A stretch of 64,000 nt of DNA, taken from Castellaniella sp034674885. GTDB lineage: Bacteria > Pseudomonadota > Gammaproteobacteria > Burkholderiales > Burkholderiaceae_B. The notes beneath the pieces were generated by a model. The model saw nothing but the letters and a program-made list of their open reading frames with translations. It had not been told where the DNA came from and ran no database searches. Below are positions 55,470-64,000 of this stretch, in pieces. The stretch is taken from positions 1-64,000 of the forward strand of contig NZ_JAUCDS010000010.1 in assembly GCF_034674885.1 (NCBI RefSeq), read 5' to 3'. Within the stretch, counting starts at the first letter, position 1, and each line of letters starts with the position of its first letter. The position numbers and the translations under genes are program-made.

Positions 55470-56492
55470 TCAGCGGCCTGCGCCGGCAGGCAATCCGCCC
55501 GATCCGACCACCTCAGGCTCGCTCTGGCGCAGGTATCGCTGGGCCAGCACGGCACACACCATCAACTGGATCTGGTGGAAGATCATGAGCGGCAGCAGCA
55601 CCGGGCCGATGGCCCCGGCGCTGAACAACACCCCAGCCATCGGCACCCCGGTGGCGAGGCTCTTTTTCGAACCGCAGAAGACGATTGTGATCTCATCCTC
55701 GCGCCGGAATCCCATGCGCCGGGTGGACCAGGTGTTCAGGCACAGCACGAAAGCCAGCAGCACTGCGCAGACCACCACCAGCAGCACCAGGGAAACCGTA
55801 TCCACCTGATGCCACAAGCCGCCGATGACCGACTCGCTGAACGCTGTATACACCACGAGCAGGATCGAACTCTGGTCGACATTGCGAACAAGACGGCGGT
55901 GGCCGTCCATCCATCGACCGAGCCAGGGGCGCGCCAGATGACCCAGGACGAAGGGCAGCAGGATCTCCAGGCTGATCCGCCCGATGGAGTGGAGCAAGGA
56001 TCCCGACCCCAGAGCGGATGTATCGGCGGCCAGCAGCAACTGCAGCAGCAACGGCGTGATCACGATGCCCAGGATGCTGGACGCGGATGCCGCGCAGACC
56101 GCCGCCGGGATGTTGCCCCGGGCGATCGAGGTGAAGGCGATCGCCGACTGTACGGTACCTGGCAGCACGCACAGATACAGCACGCCGATATAGAGCGGCA
56201 TGCCCAGCAGCGGCACCAGCACCGGACGCAGAGCCCACCCCAGAATCGGAAAAATGACGAAGGTCCAGACGAACACGACGATGTGCAGACGCCAATGCAT
56301 CACCCCCGCCACAATGGCCTGCCGGGACAGCTTGGCCCCGTGCATGAAGAACAGCAAGGCGATGGCGGCCGAGGTCAGGTGCTTGAAGAACACTGCCCCC
56401 TGCCCGTGTGCAGGCAGCAAGGTGGCGGCCGCCACGACCGCAACCAGCGTCAGGGTGAATCGATCAAAAAGTAAACGTAGCTTGGTGGACAT
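55470..56492 (-). CDS. Bile acid:sodium symporter-like (SBF, YfeH-type) transporter
   Basis: 340 residues, about ten helices. FFMHGAKLSRQAI (end of helix 2), LPGTVQSAIAFTSIARGN (fragment LPGTVQSAIAFTS) and FCGSKKSLATGVPMAGVLF are the conserved SBF-like motifs, including the Ser/Lys-rich crossover. The substrate is unknown; the family moves organic anions with sodium. Divergent from an AraC-type gene 74 bases away, which probably regulates it. Whether it belongs with the cluster to its left is unclear: no GTATAC core lies before it. Confidence 0.87.
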   Translation of the reverse strand: MSTKLRLLFDRFTLTLVAVVAAATLLPAHGQGAVFFKHLTSAAIALLFFMHGAKLSRQAIVAGVMHWRLHIVVFVWTFVIFPILGWALRPVLVPLLGMPLYIGVLYLCVLPGTVQSAIAFTSIARGNIPAAVCAASASSILGIVITPLLLQLLLAADTSALGSGSLLHSIGRISLEILLPFVLGHLARPWLGRWMDGHRRLVRNVDQSSILLVVYTAFSESVIGGLWHQVDTVSLVLLVVVCAVLLAFVLCLNTWSTRRMGFRREDEITIVFCGSKKSLATGVPMAGVLFSAGAIGPVLLPLMIFHQIQLMVCAVLAQRYLRQSEPEVVGSGGLPAGAGR

Positions 56493-56566
56493 GCCATGGA
56501 TCTCGCAGCAGTTTCAGGACCAGGGGATTCAGCTTAAACTGCAATCGAGCATACGTCTGGCGCTAA

Positions 56567-57415
56567 ATGACAATGAAACATTCCCAAAGCGACAACCGTC
56601 CCCTCGGATTCCCGGCGGGAAACAAGCCGGCTGCACAACCCAGGACACTGCCTCGGCCCATCTACGGCAGCGTGGACCAGCACCCCAATATCGTCCGCAC
56701 CCACCCGCACCACCACCCATGGGCCCAGCTGTCCTACGCCATCCAGGGGCATCTCCAGGTCTGGACCCCCCAGGCCCACTTCATCGCGCTCCCACACCGG
56801 GCCGTCTGGATTCCTGCCCGCGCCAGGCACCAGGTCCATCAGTCGCCGCAAGCCATCATCCGCAGCCTGTACCTGGACAGCGACGCACTGGGCCTGAACT
56901 GGCCTGACTTGCGCGTGCTGACCGTCTCTCCCCTGCTGCACGAGCTGATCCGGGAATTTGCCCTGCTCCCCAGCGACTACGATGAGGGCGGTTCCGACGG
57001 CCGGCTGGCGCATGTGCTGGTCGACCAGCTCAGGAAAGCGCAGGAAGTCGGCCTCGTCCTGCCCTGGCCGACAGACCCCAGACTGGACGCCATCTGTCGC
57101 CAGCTGCAAAGCGACCCGGCCACAGGCATGGACCTGCAGGCCTTGGGGGCACGGCTGGGCGTCTCGGCACGCACGCTGACGCGGATATTCCAGCGACAAA
57201 CCGGCCTCGGATTCAGGCTCTGGCGTCAGCGGGCGCGCCTCGTGCATGCTTTGCCTCTGCTGGAACGCGGCGACCGGATCACCGACGTGGCCCTGGCCTG
57301 TGGCTATGACAGCCTATCGTCTTTCATCGCGACCTTCCGGGAATACACTGGATCCACCCCCGGAATTTTTGCAGCGAACGCAAGGCCCGCGACCGACGCC
57401 CGCGAGGGCGATTGA
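56567..57415 (+). CDS. AraC-family transcriptional regulator
   Basis: 282 residues from ATG 56567 (ATG 56573 also possible). The N-terminal cupin-type domain has HPHHHPWAQLSYAIQGHL (metal or effector pocket), and the C-terminal domain has two helix-turn-helix units (LGVSARTLTRIFQRQTGLGF and ITDVALACGYDSLSSFIATF). Divergent from the SBF transporter gene, its likely target. Effector unknown. Confidence 0.9.
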   Translation: MTMKHSQSDNRPLGFPAGNKPAAQPRTLPRPIYGSVDQHPNIVRTHPHHHPWAQLSYAIQGHLQVWTPQAHFIALPHRAVWIPARARHQVHQSPQAIIRSLYLDSDALGLNWPDLRVLTVSPLLHELIREFALLPSDYDEGGSDGRLAHVLVDQLRKAQEVGLVLPWPTDPRLDAICRQLQSDPATGMDLQALGARLGVSARTLTRIFQRQTGLGFRLWRQRARLVHALPLLERGDRITDVALACGYDSLSSFIATFREYTGSTPGIFAANARPATDAREGD

Positions 57416-57464
57416 ATACCCGCCCCCGCTGCCGTCCCGAGGACTCACGCCACGCCGGAGTTGC

Positions 57465-58013
57465 TCAGGCGGTCCCCAGGTCCTGTTCCGCCAGCACCTC
57501 GTAATACGAGCCCGTCTCGCGCGGCGCGGATGCGACCAGCACCAGTCGATGGGCCGCCCAGATGATCGGACGCATCGGCGCAATGGCCGCCAGATCGCCA
57601 TCGCCAGCCTGTCGCAGCAGCGACACGTGCGGACGGAACGGCTCGTTGGGTCGGGGAAAGCCCAGCCGCTCCAGGTCTCGCCACAGGGATCGATGCAGCG
57701 CAGCCAGCCACGGCGCCGGGGCCGAGGGACCGGCCCAGACGATGCGCGGCCCTCGAAACCGTCCGAACCGGTCCAGGGCCAGTGTCCCGGCAGGCCCACG
57801 CGGCACGCGCAGCAGTTCCATCAGGCCGGGAATCCGGTCAGTGCCCACTGCCCCCAGGAATGCCAGCGTCAGGTGCAGGGTATCCGCCCGCATCCGGCGC
57901 CCGCCGCAGGCGTCGTGAGCCAGGCGGGTCCAGTCGACCAGCGCCTCGACCGTGGCGGTATCGGGCCACAAGGCGAAGAACAGGCGACGGGTATCGATCT
58001 GCGGTCCGGACAT
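57465..58013 (-). CDS. thpR: RNA 2',3'-cyclic phosphodiesterase (2'-5' RNA ligase family)
   Basis: 182 residues from ATG 58013 (MSGPQIDTRRLFFALWPD), after GGGGAAATGG. Two HxTx-type motifs, H47-L-T-L and H129-V-S-L, give the catalytic pair of the 2H phosphoesterase fold. It opens 2',3'-cyclic phosphate ends of RNA; the ligase activity is a reverse in vitro reaction. Convergent with the AraC gene. Confidence 0.9.
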   Translation of the reverse strand: MSGPQIDTRRLFFALWPDTATVEALVDWTRLAHDACGGRRMRADTLHLTLAFLGAVGTDRIPGLMELLRVPRGPAGTLALDRFGRFRGPRIVWAGPSAPAPWLAALHRSLWRDLERLGFPRPNEPFRPHVSLLRQAGDGDLAAIAPMRPIIWAAHRLVLVASAPRETGSYYEVLAEQDLGTA

Positions 58014-58228
58014 CCATTTCCCCAAGATCCCTGGCTCCCTGCACAGGGCACGGCTTACAGCATAGGCCATTCCGCTTTGTAAGCGTGTGTCCCCCTGGCG
58101 GCCCCGTCTGGAACGGCACGATACAAAAGGCTGCCACTCATACACATTGAAAGGCCTTCTCCATCGTGCCTGCGGAACCAGGCCGTACCATCCCGGTCAT
58201 ACCAATACCGTTTCCTGCGGGGGACATC

Positions 58229-59320
58229 ATGGACAAGCACAAGACTTTTCCCCTTCTCTCCACACAGCACCGTGCCCGCGCCAGAGGGCATGTTGCCCGA
58301 CTGGCGATCTTGACGGCACTGCTGGGAGCGCCCGCCCTGAGCCTGCCGATCGCGGCCCAGGCGGACGTCAGCATCGGCATCACCATTGCCCCGCCGGCCC
58401 TGCCGATCTACACGCAACCGCCCACCCCGGCTCCAGGCTACATCTGGACGCCCGGATACTGGGCCTGGGGCCCCGACGGCTATTACTGGGTGGACGGCGC
58501 CTGGCTGATGCCGCCATCCGTGGGCATGCTCTGGACGCCTGGATGGTGGGGCTGGTCGGATGGCTACTACCGCTGGCATGGCGGCTACTGGGGCCCGCAA
58601 GTGGGCTTTTATGGCGGCATCGACTACGGGTTCGGCTATTTCGGCATCGGTTATGTCGGCGGTGGCTGGCGCGGCAATCATTTCTACTACAACCGGGCAG
58701 TGACCAACGTGAACATCACCCATGTCCGCAACGTCTATGTGGACAAGACCGTCATCCACGACAATCGAAACAATCGCGTCAGCTATAACGGCGGCCGGGG
58801 CGGCCTGCGGGCGGCCCCCAGCCCCGAACAGCGCCACTATGCGCAACAACGCCATCAGACGCTGCCATCGATGGCTGGACGGCAGGATGCCGCCGCACCG
58901 TCTCGCCCGCAGCGCCCCGACAGGCCGCCCGCAGGCCGACAATCCGGCGAACAGCGGGCGCGCTTCGATGCGCCCCCCGGACAGCGGCCTGCGGATCGGC
59001 CCCAGACGATGCCCGGCCGGGCTGCCCCCTCTGGCTCGGCCCATCATGGGCCGACGCCCAACGACATGCGGGGCAGCAGGAACGAGCCGCGCCGTCCGTC
59101 CGAAGGCCCCCGGGCAGCGCCGCAATTCAACCGGTCGCCAGAACGCCCCCGCACAGAAGTGCGTCCGGCAGCCGCCCCTGAGCGCCCCCGCCAGGACGTC
59201 AGGGCGCAGGAATTCAGGCCCCCGCGTGCCCAAGCCCCCACACGCCAGAAACGCCAAGGCGCCGAACGCCCCGAACGGCGGGGCGAAGGCCATTCTCGTC
59301 AGGGCCGGGACGGCCGCTGA
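58229..59320 (+). CDS. Secreted YXWGXW-repeat protein with long basic Pro/Arg/Gln-rich tail
   Basis: 363 residues from ATG 58229 (MDKHKTFPLLSTQH), after GGGGGACATC. Signal region about 25-47 (AQA cleavage). Residues about 60-165 are rich in Trp/Tyr/Gly with repeats of the form GYxWxPGYWxWGxDGYYWV. From about 190 to the end it is a disordered Arg/Pro/Gln/Ala-rich tail (repeated RP, PERP). YXWGXW proteins are exported and often envelope-linked; function unknown. The next secreted protein gene starts 36 bases on and may be co-expressed. Confidence 0.85.
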   Translation: MDKHKTFPLLSTQHRARARGHVARLAILTALLGAPALSLPIAAQADVSIGITIAPPALPIYTQPPTPAPGYIWTPGYWAWGPDGYYWVDGAWLMPPSVGMLWTPGWWGWSDGYYRWHGGYWGPQVGFYGGIDYGFGYFGIGYVGGGWRGNHFYYNRAVTNVNITHVRNVYVDKTVIHDNRNNRVSYNGGRGGLRAAPSPEQRHYAQQRHQTLPSMAGRQDAAAPSRPQRPDRPPAGRQSGEQRARFDAPPGQRPADRPQTMPGRAAPSGSAHHGPTPNDMRGSRNEPRRPSEGPRAAPQFNRSPERPRTEVRPAAAPERPRQDVRAQEFRPPRAQAPTRQKRQGAERPERRGEGHSRQGRDGR

Positions 59321-59356
59321 AGCCGTCCGATCCGGGGCTTATTCAAGGAGTGCATC

Positions 59357-59824
59357 ATGCAACTCAGTTCTGTCACACACATGAATCATCACCTGACTCG
59401 CACGGCCGCGTTGGCCGGACTGGCGCTGGCAGGCGCTGGCTTCCTGGCGCCCGCCTGGGCCACCCTGCCCGCCCCTCAACACCAGGGCAACATCGAGTAT
59501 CTCAGCGGCGGGATCGGTATCGACGAATCCACGTCGTTCAAGGACGCCATGGGAAAATTCCCGCTGTCCATGACCTTCGACCAGATGGAGCAAGGCAAGG
59601 GCGACTACGTGGCCGACGTGCAGGTCGCAATCACCGATGCCCACGGCACACCCGTGCTGGATACCACGGCGCAGGGCCCCTACCTGCTGGCCAAGCTGCC
59701 GGACGGCAGGTACCAGGTCAAGGCCACCTACCAGCATCGCACCCAGACCCGCGATGTGACGATAGGCGGCAAGACGCCGGAGCACCTGGTGTTTTCATGG
59801 CGATCCGACATGGCCAAGCAGTGA
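59357..59824 (+). CDS. Secreted small protein with carboxypeptidase-regulatory-like fold
   Basis: 155 residues from ATG 59357, seven bases after AAGGAG; ATG 59381 is also possible. Signal peptide with AWA cleavage near residue 36. The mature part carries a strand-rich segment VADVQVAITDAHGTPVLDTT, GPYLLAKLPDGRYQVKATYQ (beta-sandwich of the CarboxypepD_reg type). No catalytic residues evident. It follows the YXWGXW gene and could be a periplasmic partner; function unknown. Confidence 0.78.
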   Translation: MQLSSVTHMNHHLTRTAALAGLALAGAGFLAPAWATLPAPQHQGNIEYLSGGIGIDESTSFKDAMGKFPLSMTFDQMEQGKGDYVADVQVAITDAHGTPVLDTTAQGPYLLAKLPDGRYQVKATYQHRTQTRDVTIGGKTPEHLVFSWRSDMAKQ

Positions 59825-59900
59825 TGCCGGGCCGGCCACCGATCCAGGGCAGTGGCTGCCACAGGCCGCGCTCTGCCTGATACCCTGGCGCGCCACAATG

Positions 59901-61745
59901 TCAGGCGGCGCTGGGAACCGAGTCCGGCACACCGTCCTGATCGGCGGATGCGGCCGCCGCATGCAGGCCGATCACGGTCCACCCGGCCACGGGCGTCAGG
60001 TCCTGATCCAGAGTGAAGGGCATGGCGTAGCCCTTGGGGTTCACCGCAAACAGGGGAATGACGGCCCGGTCCGGGTCCTGCGCCTGATACTGCGCAAAGT
60101 CGAAGGTATCCGACAAGCGGGTGGCCTTGATCTGCGCCCCCGCCATCAACAGGCTGGACAACTTCCAGTACCCCACCCCGGGCGCAAACAGCGTGCGGCC
60201 GCGATACTCCGGGTCCAGTGCGTGCCTTTCAGCCGGATCGCCATCGGACGACAAGGGCAGGCTGAAGACTTTGTGTTTGCCGAATTCGTCGCGCCCGCGC
60301 ACCATGATCAACTGATTGACGTGATCCCGCGTGCCCAGGGCCAGCAGTCGGCCCAGGCCGTTGGTGTCCAGGTTGCGCTGGGCATGTTCCGACACCGGGC
60401 TGCCGTGATAGGTGGGCAGGCCCAGCATGCGGGCTTTCGACAGACTGTACCAATCGCTGTCGCACAGGCGCACCGGCACGCCCTGTTCCTGCAGCGCCAG
60501 GCCGATCGCCCGCGCCACCGGATTGGCGCCGGAAATCAGGAACCCCACCCGATCAGGTTCGGCAGACTTCAGCAGCCGCGCCATGGGCCGGGCCGTCAGG
60601 CTCTGCCAGATGACGGTGCCGATGATGACCAGGAAGGTCATGGGCAGCAGGCGATCGGCCTGCGGTACGTCCAGGGATTCCAGCCGCAGGGCAAACAGCG
60701 CCGACACCGCCGCCGCGACGATGCCGCGTGGCGCGATCCAGGCCAGCAGAGCCCGTTCCCGCCATTTCAGCGGCGACCCCCAGGTAGCGAACAGGACTTT
60801 CAGCGGCCGGCCGAGCCACAACATGCACACCAGCACGGCCAGGGCCGGCCACCCCAGGTTGTAAAGCTGTCCGGGCGCCACTCGGGCCGCCAGCAGGATG
60901 AACAGGGCAGACAGCAGGATCTGGCTGAGGGTTTCCTTGAATTCCAGGATGTCGTGTACCGGAATGCCGGGGCGATTCGCCAGCCAGATTCCCATGACGG
61001 TCACAGCCAGCAGACCGGACTCGTGCTGCACCGTATTGGACAGCGAGAACGCGGCGAACACCGAAGCCAGCACCGACAGGTTCAGCAGGGACTCGGGCAC
61101 CCAACCGCGCCGCAGCAAGGTGCCCAGCAACCAGCCGCCCGCCACCCCGAAACACAGGCCGGCCATAGCGGTTGCGCCCAAGGACCACAAGGCATGCGTC
61201 CAGGCCTGGGTGGCCCTCAGGGCTACCATCAGATCGTAGGACAGCACCGCCAGGATGGCGCCAATGGGATCGATCAGGATGCCTTCCCAGCGCAGGGCAT
61301 GGGCGACCGGCGCCACGGGCTTCACGGTCTTCAGCAGCGGCGCGATGACGGTGGGACCGGTCACGCAGGTGATCGCCCCGAACAGGACGGCCAGGTCCCA
61401 GGGAAAGTCCAGAAAGACGTGCACCGCATAGGCCGCCACCGCCCAGGTAATCAACAGGCCGCCCGACACCAGGCGGCGCACGACACGCTCCAGGCCCCGG
61501 GTCTGGTGGAATTCCAGCGTCAGACTGCCCTCGAACAGGATGACGGCCACGGCCAGGGACACCACGGGAAACAGCAAGGGGCCAAAAAGTTCGTCGGGCT
61601 TGAGCCAGCCGGCCACCGGCCCCACCGCGATGCCGGACAGGAGCAGCAGCAAGATGGCCGGCACCCGCAGCTTCCAGGCCAGCCACTGGGCCGCCATCGC
61701 CACCACGCCAATACTGGCCAGCAGCAATTCAGGGCTGATCGTCAT
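59901..61745 (-). CDS. CPA-type sodium (or potassium):proton antiporter with RCK domain
   Basis: 614 residues from ATG 61745, after GGAAGGAAAGAAC. About 13 helices (to residue ~395), with TCVTGPTVIAPLL and LRWEGILIDPIGAILAVL holding the core Thr/Asp residues of CPA1 transporters. Then a cytoplasmic Rossmann domain (FLISGANPVARAIGLALQEQ) of RCK/TrkA-N type and a C-terminal TrkA-C-like part. It exchanges cation for proton at the inner membrane. It overlaps the upstream ClC gene by 17 bases. Confidence 0.88.
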   Translation of the reverse strand: MTISPELLLASIGVVAMAAQWLAWKLRVPAILLLLLSGIAVGPVAGWLKPDELFGPLLFPVVSLAVAVILFEGSLTLEFHQTRGLERVVRRLVSGGLLITWAVAAYAVHVFLDFPWDLAVLFGAITCVTGPTVIAPLLKTVKPVAPVAHALRWEGILIDPIGAILAVLSYDLMVALRATQAWTHALWSLGATAMAGLCFGVAGGWLLGTLLRRGWVPESLLNLSVLASVFAAFSLSNTVQHESGLLAVTVMGIWLANRPGIPVHDILEFKETLSQILLSALFILLAARVAPGQLYNLGWPALAVLVCMLWLGRPLKVLFATWGSPLKWRERALLAWIAPRGIVAAAVSALFALRLESLDVPQADRLLPMTFLVIIGTVIWQSLTARPMARLLKSAEPDRVGFLISGANPVARAIGLALQEQGVPVRLCDSDWYSLSKARMLGLPTYHGSPVSEHAQRNLDTNGLGRLLALGTRDHVNQLIMVRGRDEFGKHKVFSLPLSSDGDPAERHALDPEYRGRTLFAPGVGYWKLSSLLMAGAQIKATRLSDTFDFAQYQAQDPDRAVIPLFAVNPKGYAMPFTLDQDLTPVAGWTVIGLHAAAASADQDGVPDSVPSAA

Positions 61746-63162
61746 GTTCTTTCCTTCCTTGCCGCACGGCATGCCACCAGGTCCGCAGCCACGCCCGGGG
61801 CCCTTGCGCCCGCATCTGCCGCCAACCTTTCAGCAAACCATAGGATAAATGGGTTTTTTCCTGTCCAACGGGGATTTCCGCGCGCACCCGCATCCAGGAC
61901 GATTTGGCATGGCCCAGGCGCTGGTCCGGATACACGCTGCGGTGGCCGATGATCAGATAGGCCGCAATCGCGGCCCCCGATACATAGACGGTGCCCACCA
62001 CCCCGCCGAACAGTTCGACCCCCATCAGGATGGCGGCCAACGGCGTGTTGGACGCCGCCGCCACCACGGATACCAGGCCCACCGCCGCCCCCAGCGTAGG
62101 GCTGATGCCGAACAGATGGGCAAATGCATTACCCGCCACCGCGCCGATCACGAACTGCGGCGTGACGATGCCGCCATAGAACCCCGAACCCAGGGTCACG
62201 GCCACCAACAGGGATTTCCAAAGAAAACCCAGATAGGGCATGGATTCGCCTTGCAGGGCGCGGTCCATCAGCGGCAGGCTCAGCCCCAGGTAATCGACGG
62301 GAATCACGGTCACCAGCGCAGCCAGCAGCAGCCCGCCCGCCAGCGGCATGAGCGGTGGCCACAGGGCATAGCGGGCCTGCAGGCGTTGGCAGACGTTACG
62401 CACGGCATAGATCAGGTCCACGAAAATACGGGCCACCACGCCGCACAGCATGCCGATCAGCACGGTCCGCAGGAACAGGGATTCGGAAAACACGGGCAGC
62501 GCGGGGACCAGGTAGGACTCGTACGGTATGCCCCAGGCCTTGCTGACCTGGAACGACGTCATGCCGGCAATCAGGGCGGGAAACAGGAAATCGTGGCGGA
62601 TGCGGCCGATGACCAGCATTTCCACGCCGTAGATGGCGCCCGCGATCGGAGTGCCGAACACACTGGCGAAACCGGCGCTGACGCCACAGGCGACGATGCG
62701 CTGGCGCAATTCCCGATTCAGGCGGAACACCTGGCCGACCATGGCCGCCAGAGACGCCCCCAGATGAGAGCACGGGCCTTCCTTGCCGGCCGAACCGCCA
62801 CTGGCCAGCGTGATGATGGCAGCAATGGGCTTGAGCAGCATCGTGCGCCACGGCAGGCGCCCTCCCTGCTCGTGGACGGCGGCGAAGATGGAATCCTTCA
62901 GGTCCGGCGCGCCCAGCATGCGGTAGCCATAGCCCATGATCAGGCCGTTGGCCAGCCCGGCCGCCGGCAGCATCAGCCAATACGCCCAATGCGGCGCGGC
63001 CAGGGTCCGATCCGTGGAAAAGAACAGGGCATGCAGAAAGAAGCTGACCCCGGTGCCGACGATCAGGCCCACCAGGGATGCCAGGATCAGCCACTGCAAC
63101 ACGGTCGCCAGCATGATGGCGGGTTCCAGCAGGTCGATGCGGGGCGTGGAAGGCAGTTTCAT
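61729..63162 (-). CDS. ClC-family chloride channel or Cl-/H+ antiporter
   Basis: 477 residues from ATG 63162 (MKLPSTPRIDLLEP); the frame starts 25 codons earlier. Signature GSAGKEGPCSHLGAS with gating Glu E129, and GSGFYGGIVTPQFVIG for the second chloride-binding loop; the first GSGIP-type loop is not well conserved. No CBS domains. About ten or more helices. The overlap with the antiporter gene suggests joint production, chloride movement balancing cation/proton exchange (inference). Confidence 0.88.
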   Translation of the reverse strand: MKLPSTPRIDLLEPAIMLATVLQWLILASLVGLIVGTGVSFFLHALFFSTDRTLAAPHWAYWLMLPAAGLANGLIMGYGYRMLGAPDLKDSIFAAVHEQGGRLPWRTMLLKPIAAIITLASGGSAGKEGPCSHLGASLAAMVGQVFRLNRELRQRIVACGVSAGFASVFGTPIAGAIYGVEMLVIGRIRHDFLFPALIAGMTSFQVSKAWGIPYESYLVPALPVFSESLFLRTVLIGMLCGVVARIFVDLIYAVRNVCQRLQARYALWPPLMPLAGGLLLAALVTVIPVDYLGLSLPLMDRALQGESMPYLGFLWKSLLVAVTLGSGFYGGIVTPQFVIGAVAGNAFAHLFGISPTLGAAVGLVSVVAAASNTPLAAILMGVELFGGVVGTVYVSGAAIAAYLIIGHRSVYPDQRLGHAKSSWMRVRAEIPVGQEKTHLSYGLLKGWRQMRAQGPRAWLRTWWHAVRQGRKEHDDQP

Positions 63163-63328
63163 TGGGCGGAAAGGATCGGGTCTGCCCTGACCCGGCGATA
63201 CGGGCCTGACCCTGCGCAGTATAGCGTAGTGACCCATTTTCCTAGGGTGATTCCCCAGTTTCAGGCCTCCGCGATCCTGCTACCATGCACGGTCTGTATT
63301 TGTCTGCCCCACAAGAGGAAAGCACACC

Positions 63329-64000
63329 ATGAAAATGACAAAATGGCTGGCCACGGCGGCCATGGCTGTTGCAGCCGTCGCCACGGTCCCGGCCCACGCT
63401 GCCGATACCAAATTCATCAACATCCTGACCGGCGGCCAAAGCGGCGTGTACTACCCCATGGGTGTCGCCCTCTCGCAGATCTACAACAAACACATCCCCG
63501 ACGCCAAATCCACCGCTCAGGTGACAAAGGCCTCGGCGGAAAACATGAACCTGATCCAGGCCGGGCGCGGCGAGCTGGCCTTCGCCCTGGCCGACACCGT
63601 ATCCGACGCCTACACGGGCAGCGCCGAAGCCGGCTTCAAGGCCCCCCTGAAGAAACTGCGCGGCATGACCGCCACCTATAACAACTACATCCAGATCGTC
63701 GCCAATGCCGATTCCGGCATCAAGACCCTGGCTGACCTGAAAGGCAAGCGCATTTCCGTGGGCGCCGCCCGTTCCGGCACCGAACTGAATGCTCGCGCCG
63801 TCCTGAAGGCCGCCGGCCTGACCTACGCCGATTTCGCGAAAGTCGAATACCTGCCCTTCGGCGAATCCGTCGAACTGATGAAGAACCGTCAGCTGGACGT
63901 CACCCTGCAGTCCGCCGGTCTGGGCGTTTCCTCGATCCGCGACCTGGCCACCTCGGTCAAGATCGTCGTGGTGCCGATCCCTGCCGACGTCGTCGAAAAG
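63329..64000 (+). CDS. TAXI-family TRAP transporter solute-binding protein (5' part)
   Basis: 224 codons to the window edge; incomplete. ATG 63329 follows AGAGGAAAGCACACC. Signal peptide MKMTKWLATAAMAVAAVATV, cleavage after AHA near 24. The mature start FINILTGGQSGVYYPMG with LSQIYN is the TAXI hallmark; SAENMNLIQAGRGELAFALAD and LKGKRISVGAARSGTELNA follow. It captures a ligand (often glutamate or a related acid in studied cases) in the periplasm for a DctQM-type membrane protein, expected to the right of the window. Confidence 0.94.
   Translation, partial: MKMTKWLATAAMAVAAVATVPAHAADTKFINILTGGQSGVYYPMGVALSQIYNKHIPDAKSTAQVTKASAENMNLIQAGRGELAFALADTVSDAYTGSAEAGFKAPLKKLRGMTATYNNYIQIVANADSGIKTLADLKGKRISVGAARSGTELNARAVLKAAGLTYADFAKVEYLPFGESVELMKNRQLDVTLQSAGLGVSSIRDLATSVKIVVVPIPADVVEK

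Noticed and set aside
57465..58145. A longer thpR protein starting at 58145
   Set aside because: The extra 44 residues have no family match, and the ATG at 58013 has a clear ribosome site and gives the usual length.
59898..63681. Two long plus-strand frames opposite the antiporter and ClC genes, the second running into the TAXI gene
   Set aside because: They oppose clear membrane proteins and have no hydrophobic or domain pattern; the second ends inside the TAXI gene in another frame.

Overview
The window is high-GC, densely packed chromosomal DNA from a betaproteobacterium. The best fit is Burkholderiales, probably Alcaligenaceae (Bordetella/Achromobacter relatives). The grounds are a tripartite tricarboxylate transporter with a Bug-type binding protein, the order dgt-aroB-aroK facing ponA-lptM-lysA, System II cytochrome c assembly (ResB/CcsA) beside a cytochrome c4, and petABC followed by sspA-sspB. 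I see no rRNA, insertion sequence, prophage or CRISPR array. One tRNA is present. The genus is inferred from gene content and order, not from any alignment.

Layout. 1-2219: tail of a peptide/nickel ABC importer (permease end plus two ATPases). 2254-6403: MFS exporter divergent from uvrA. 6437-14470: tctD-tctE two-component system, a large membrane diguanylate cyclase read the other way, then tctC-tctB-tctA. 14554-16320: an unusual CoA-transferase and a three-copy hairpin repeat. 16316-19107: dgt, aroB, aroK. 19284-26210: ponA, lptM, lysA and a GGDEF/EAL protein. 26217-33641: ccsA, resB, cytochrome c4, engB, hemB and a DegS/DegQ-like protease. 33673-39566: Nif3-like protein, mscL, petABC, sspA, sspB and tRNA-Thr. 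39572-42984: PhoX and a phytase-like protein behind a good Pho box.

43166-55420 is the accessory and most interesting part. It looks like one catabolic regulon: (i) a heme-oxygenase-like diiron protein with a CADD-type ligand set, an aldehyde dehydrogenase, a GlcG-like protein and a ferredoxin-NAD(P)H reductase; (ii) a permease, a RidA protein, a porin and a gamma-glutamyltransferase-family enzyme; (iii) a TauE/SafE exporter; (iv) a GntR/FCD regulator; (v) two free [2Fe-2S] ferredoxins flanking an unrecognised 104-residue protein. All five promoters of these units carry a GTATAC core, two of them within an identical 12-mer, so the GntR protein is the likely common regulator. The substrate is unknown. 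A plausible reading is uptake through porin and permease, oxygenation by the diiron protein fed by the reductase and ferredoxins, RidA clearing an imine or enamine, oxidation of the resulting aldehyde, and export of an anion.

55470-64000: an SBF-family transporter divergent from an AraC regulator, an RNA 2',3'-cyclic phosphodiesterase, two secreted proteins of unknown role, a CPA-type antiporter overlapping a ClC chloride channel gene, and the start of a TAXI-TRAP binding protein running off the end.

Nearly every gene has long spurious open frames on the opposite strand because of strong third-position GC; these are left out.
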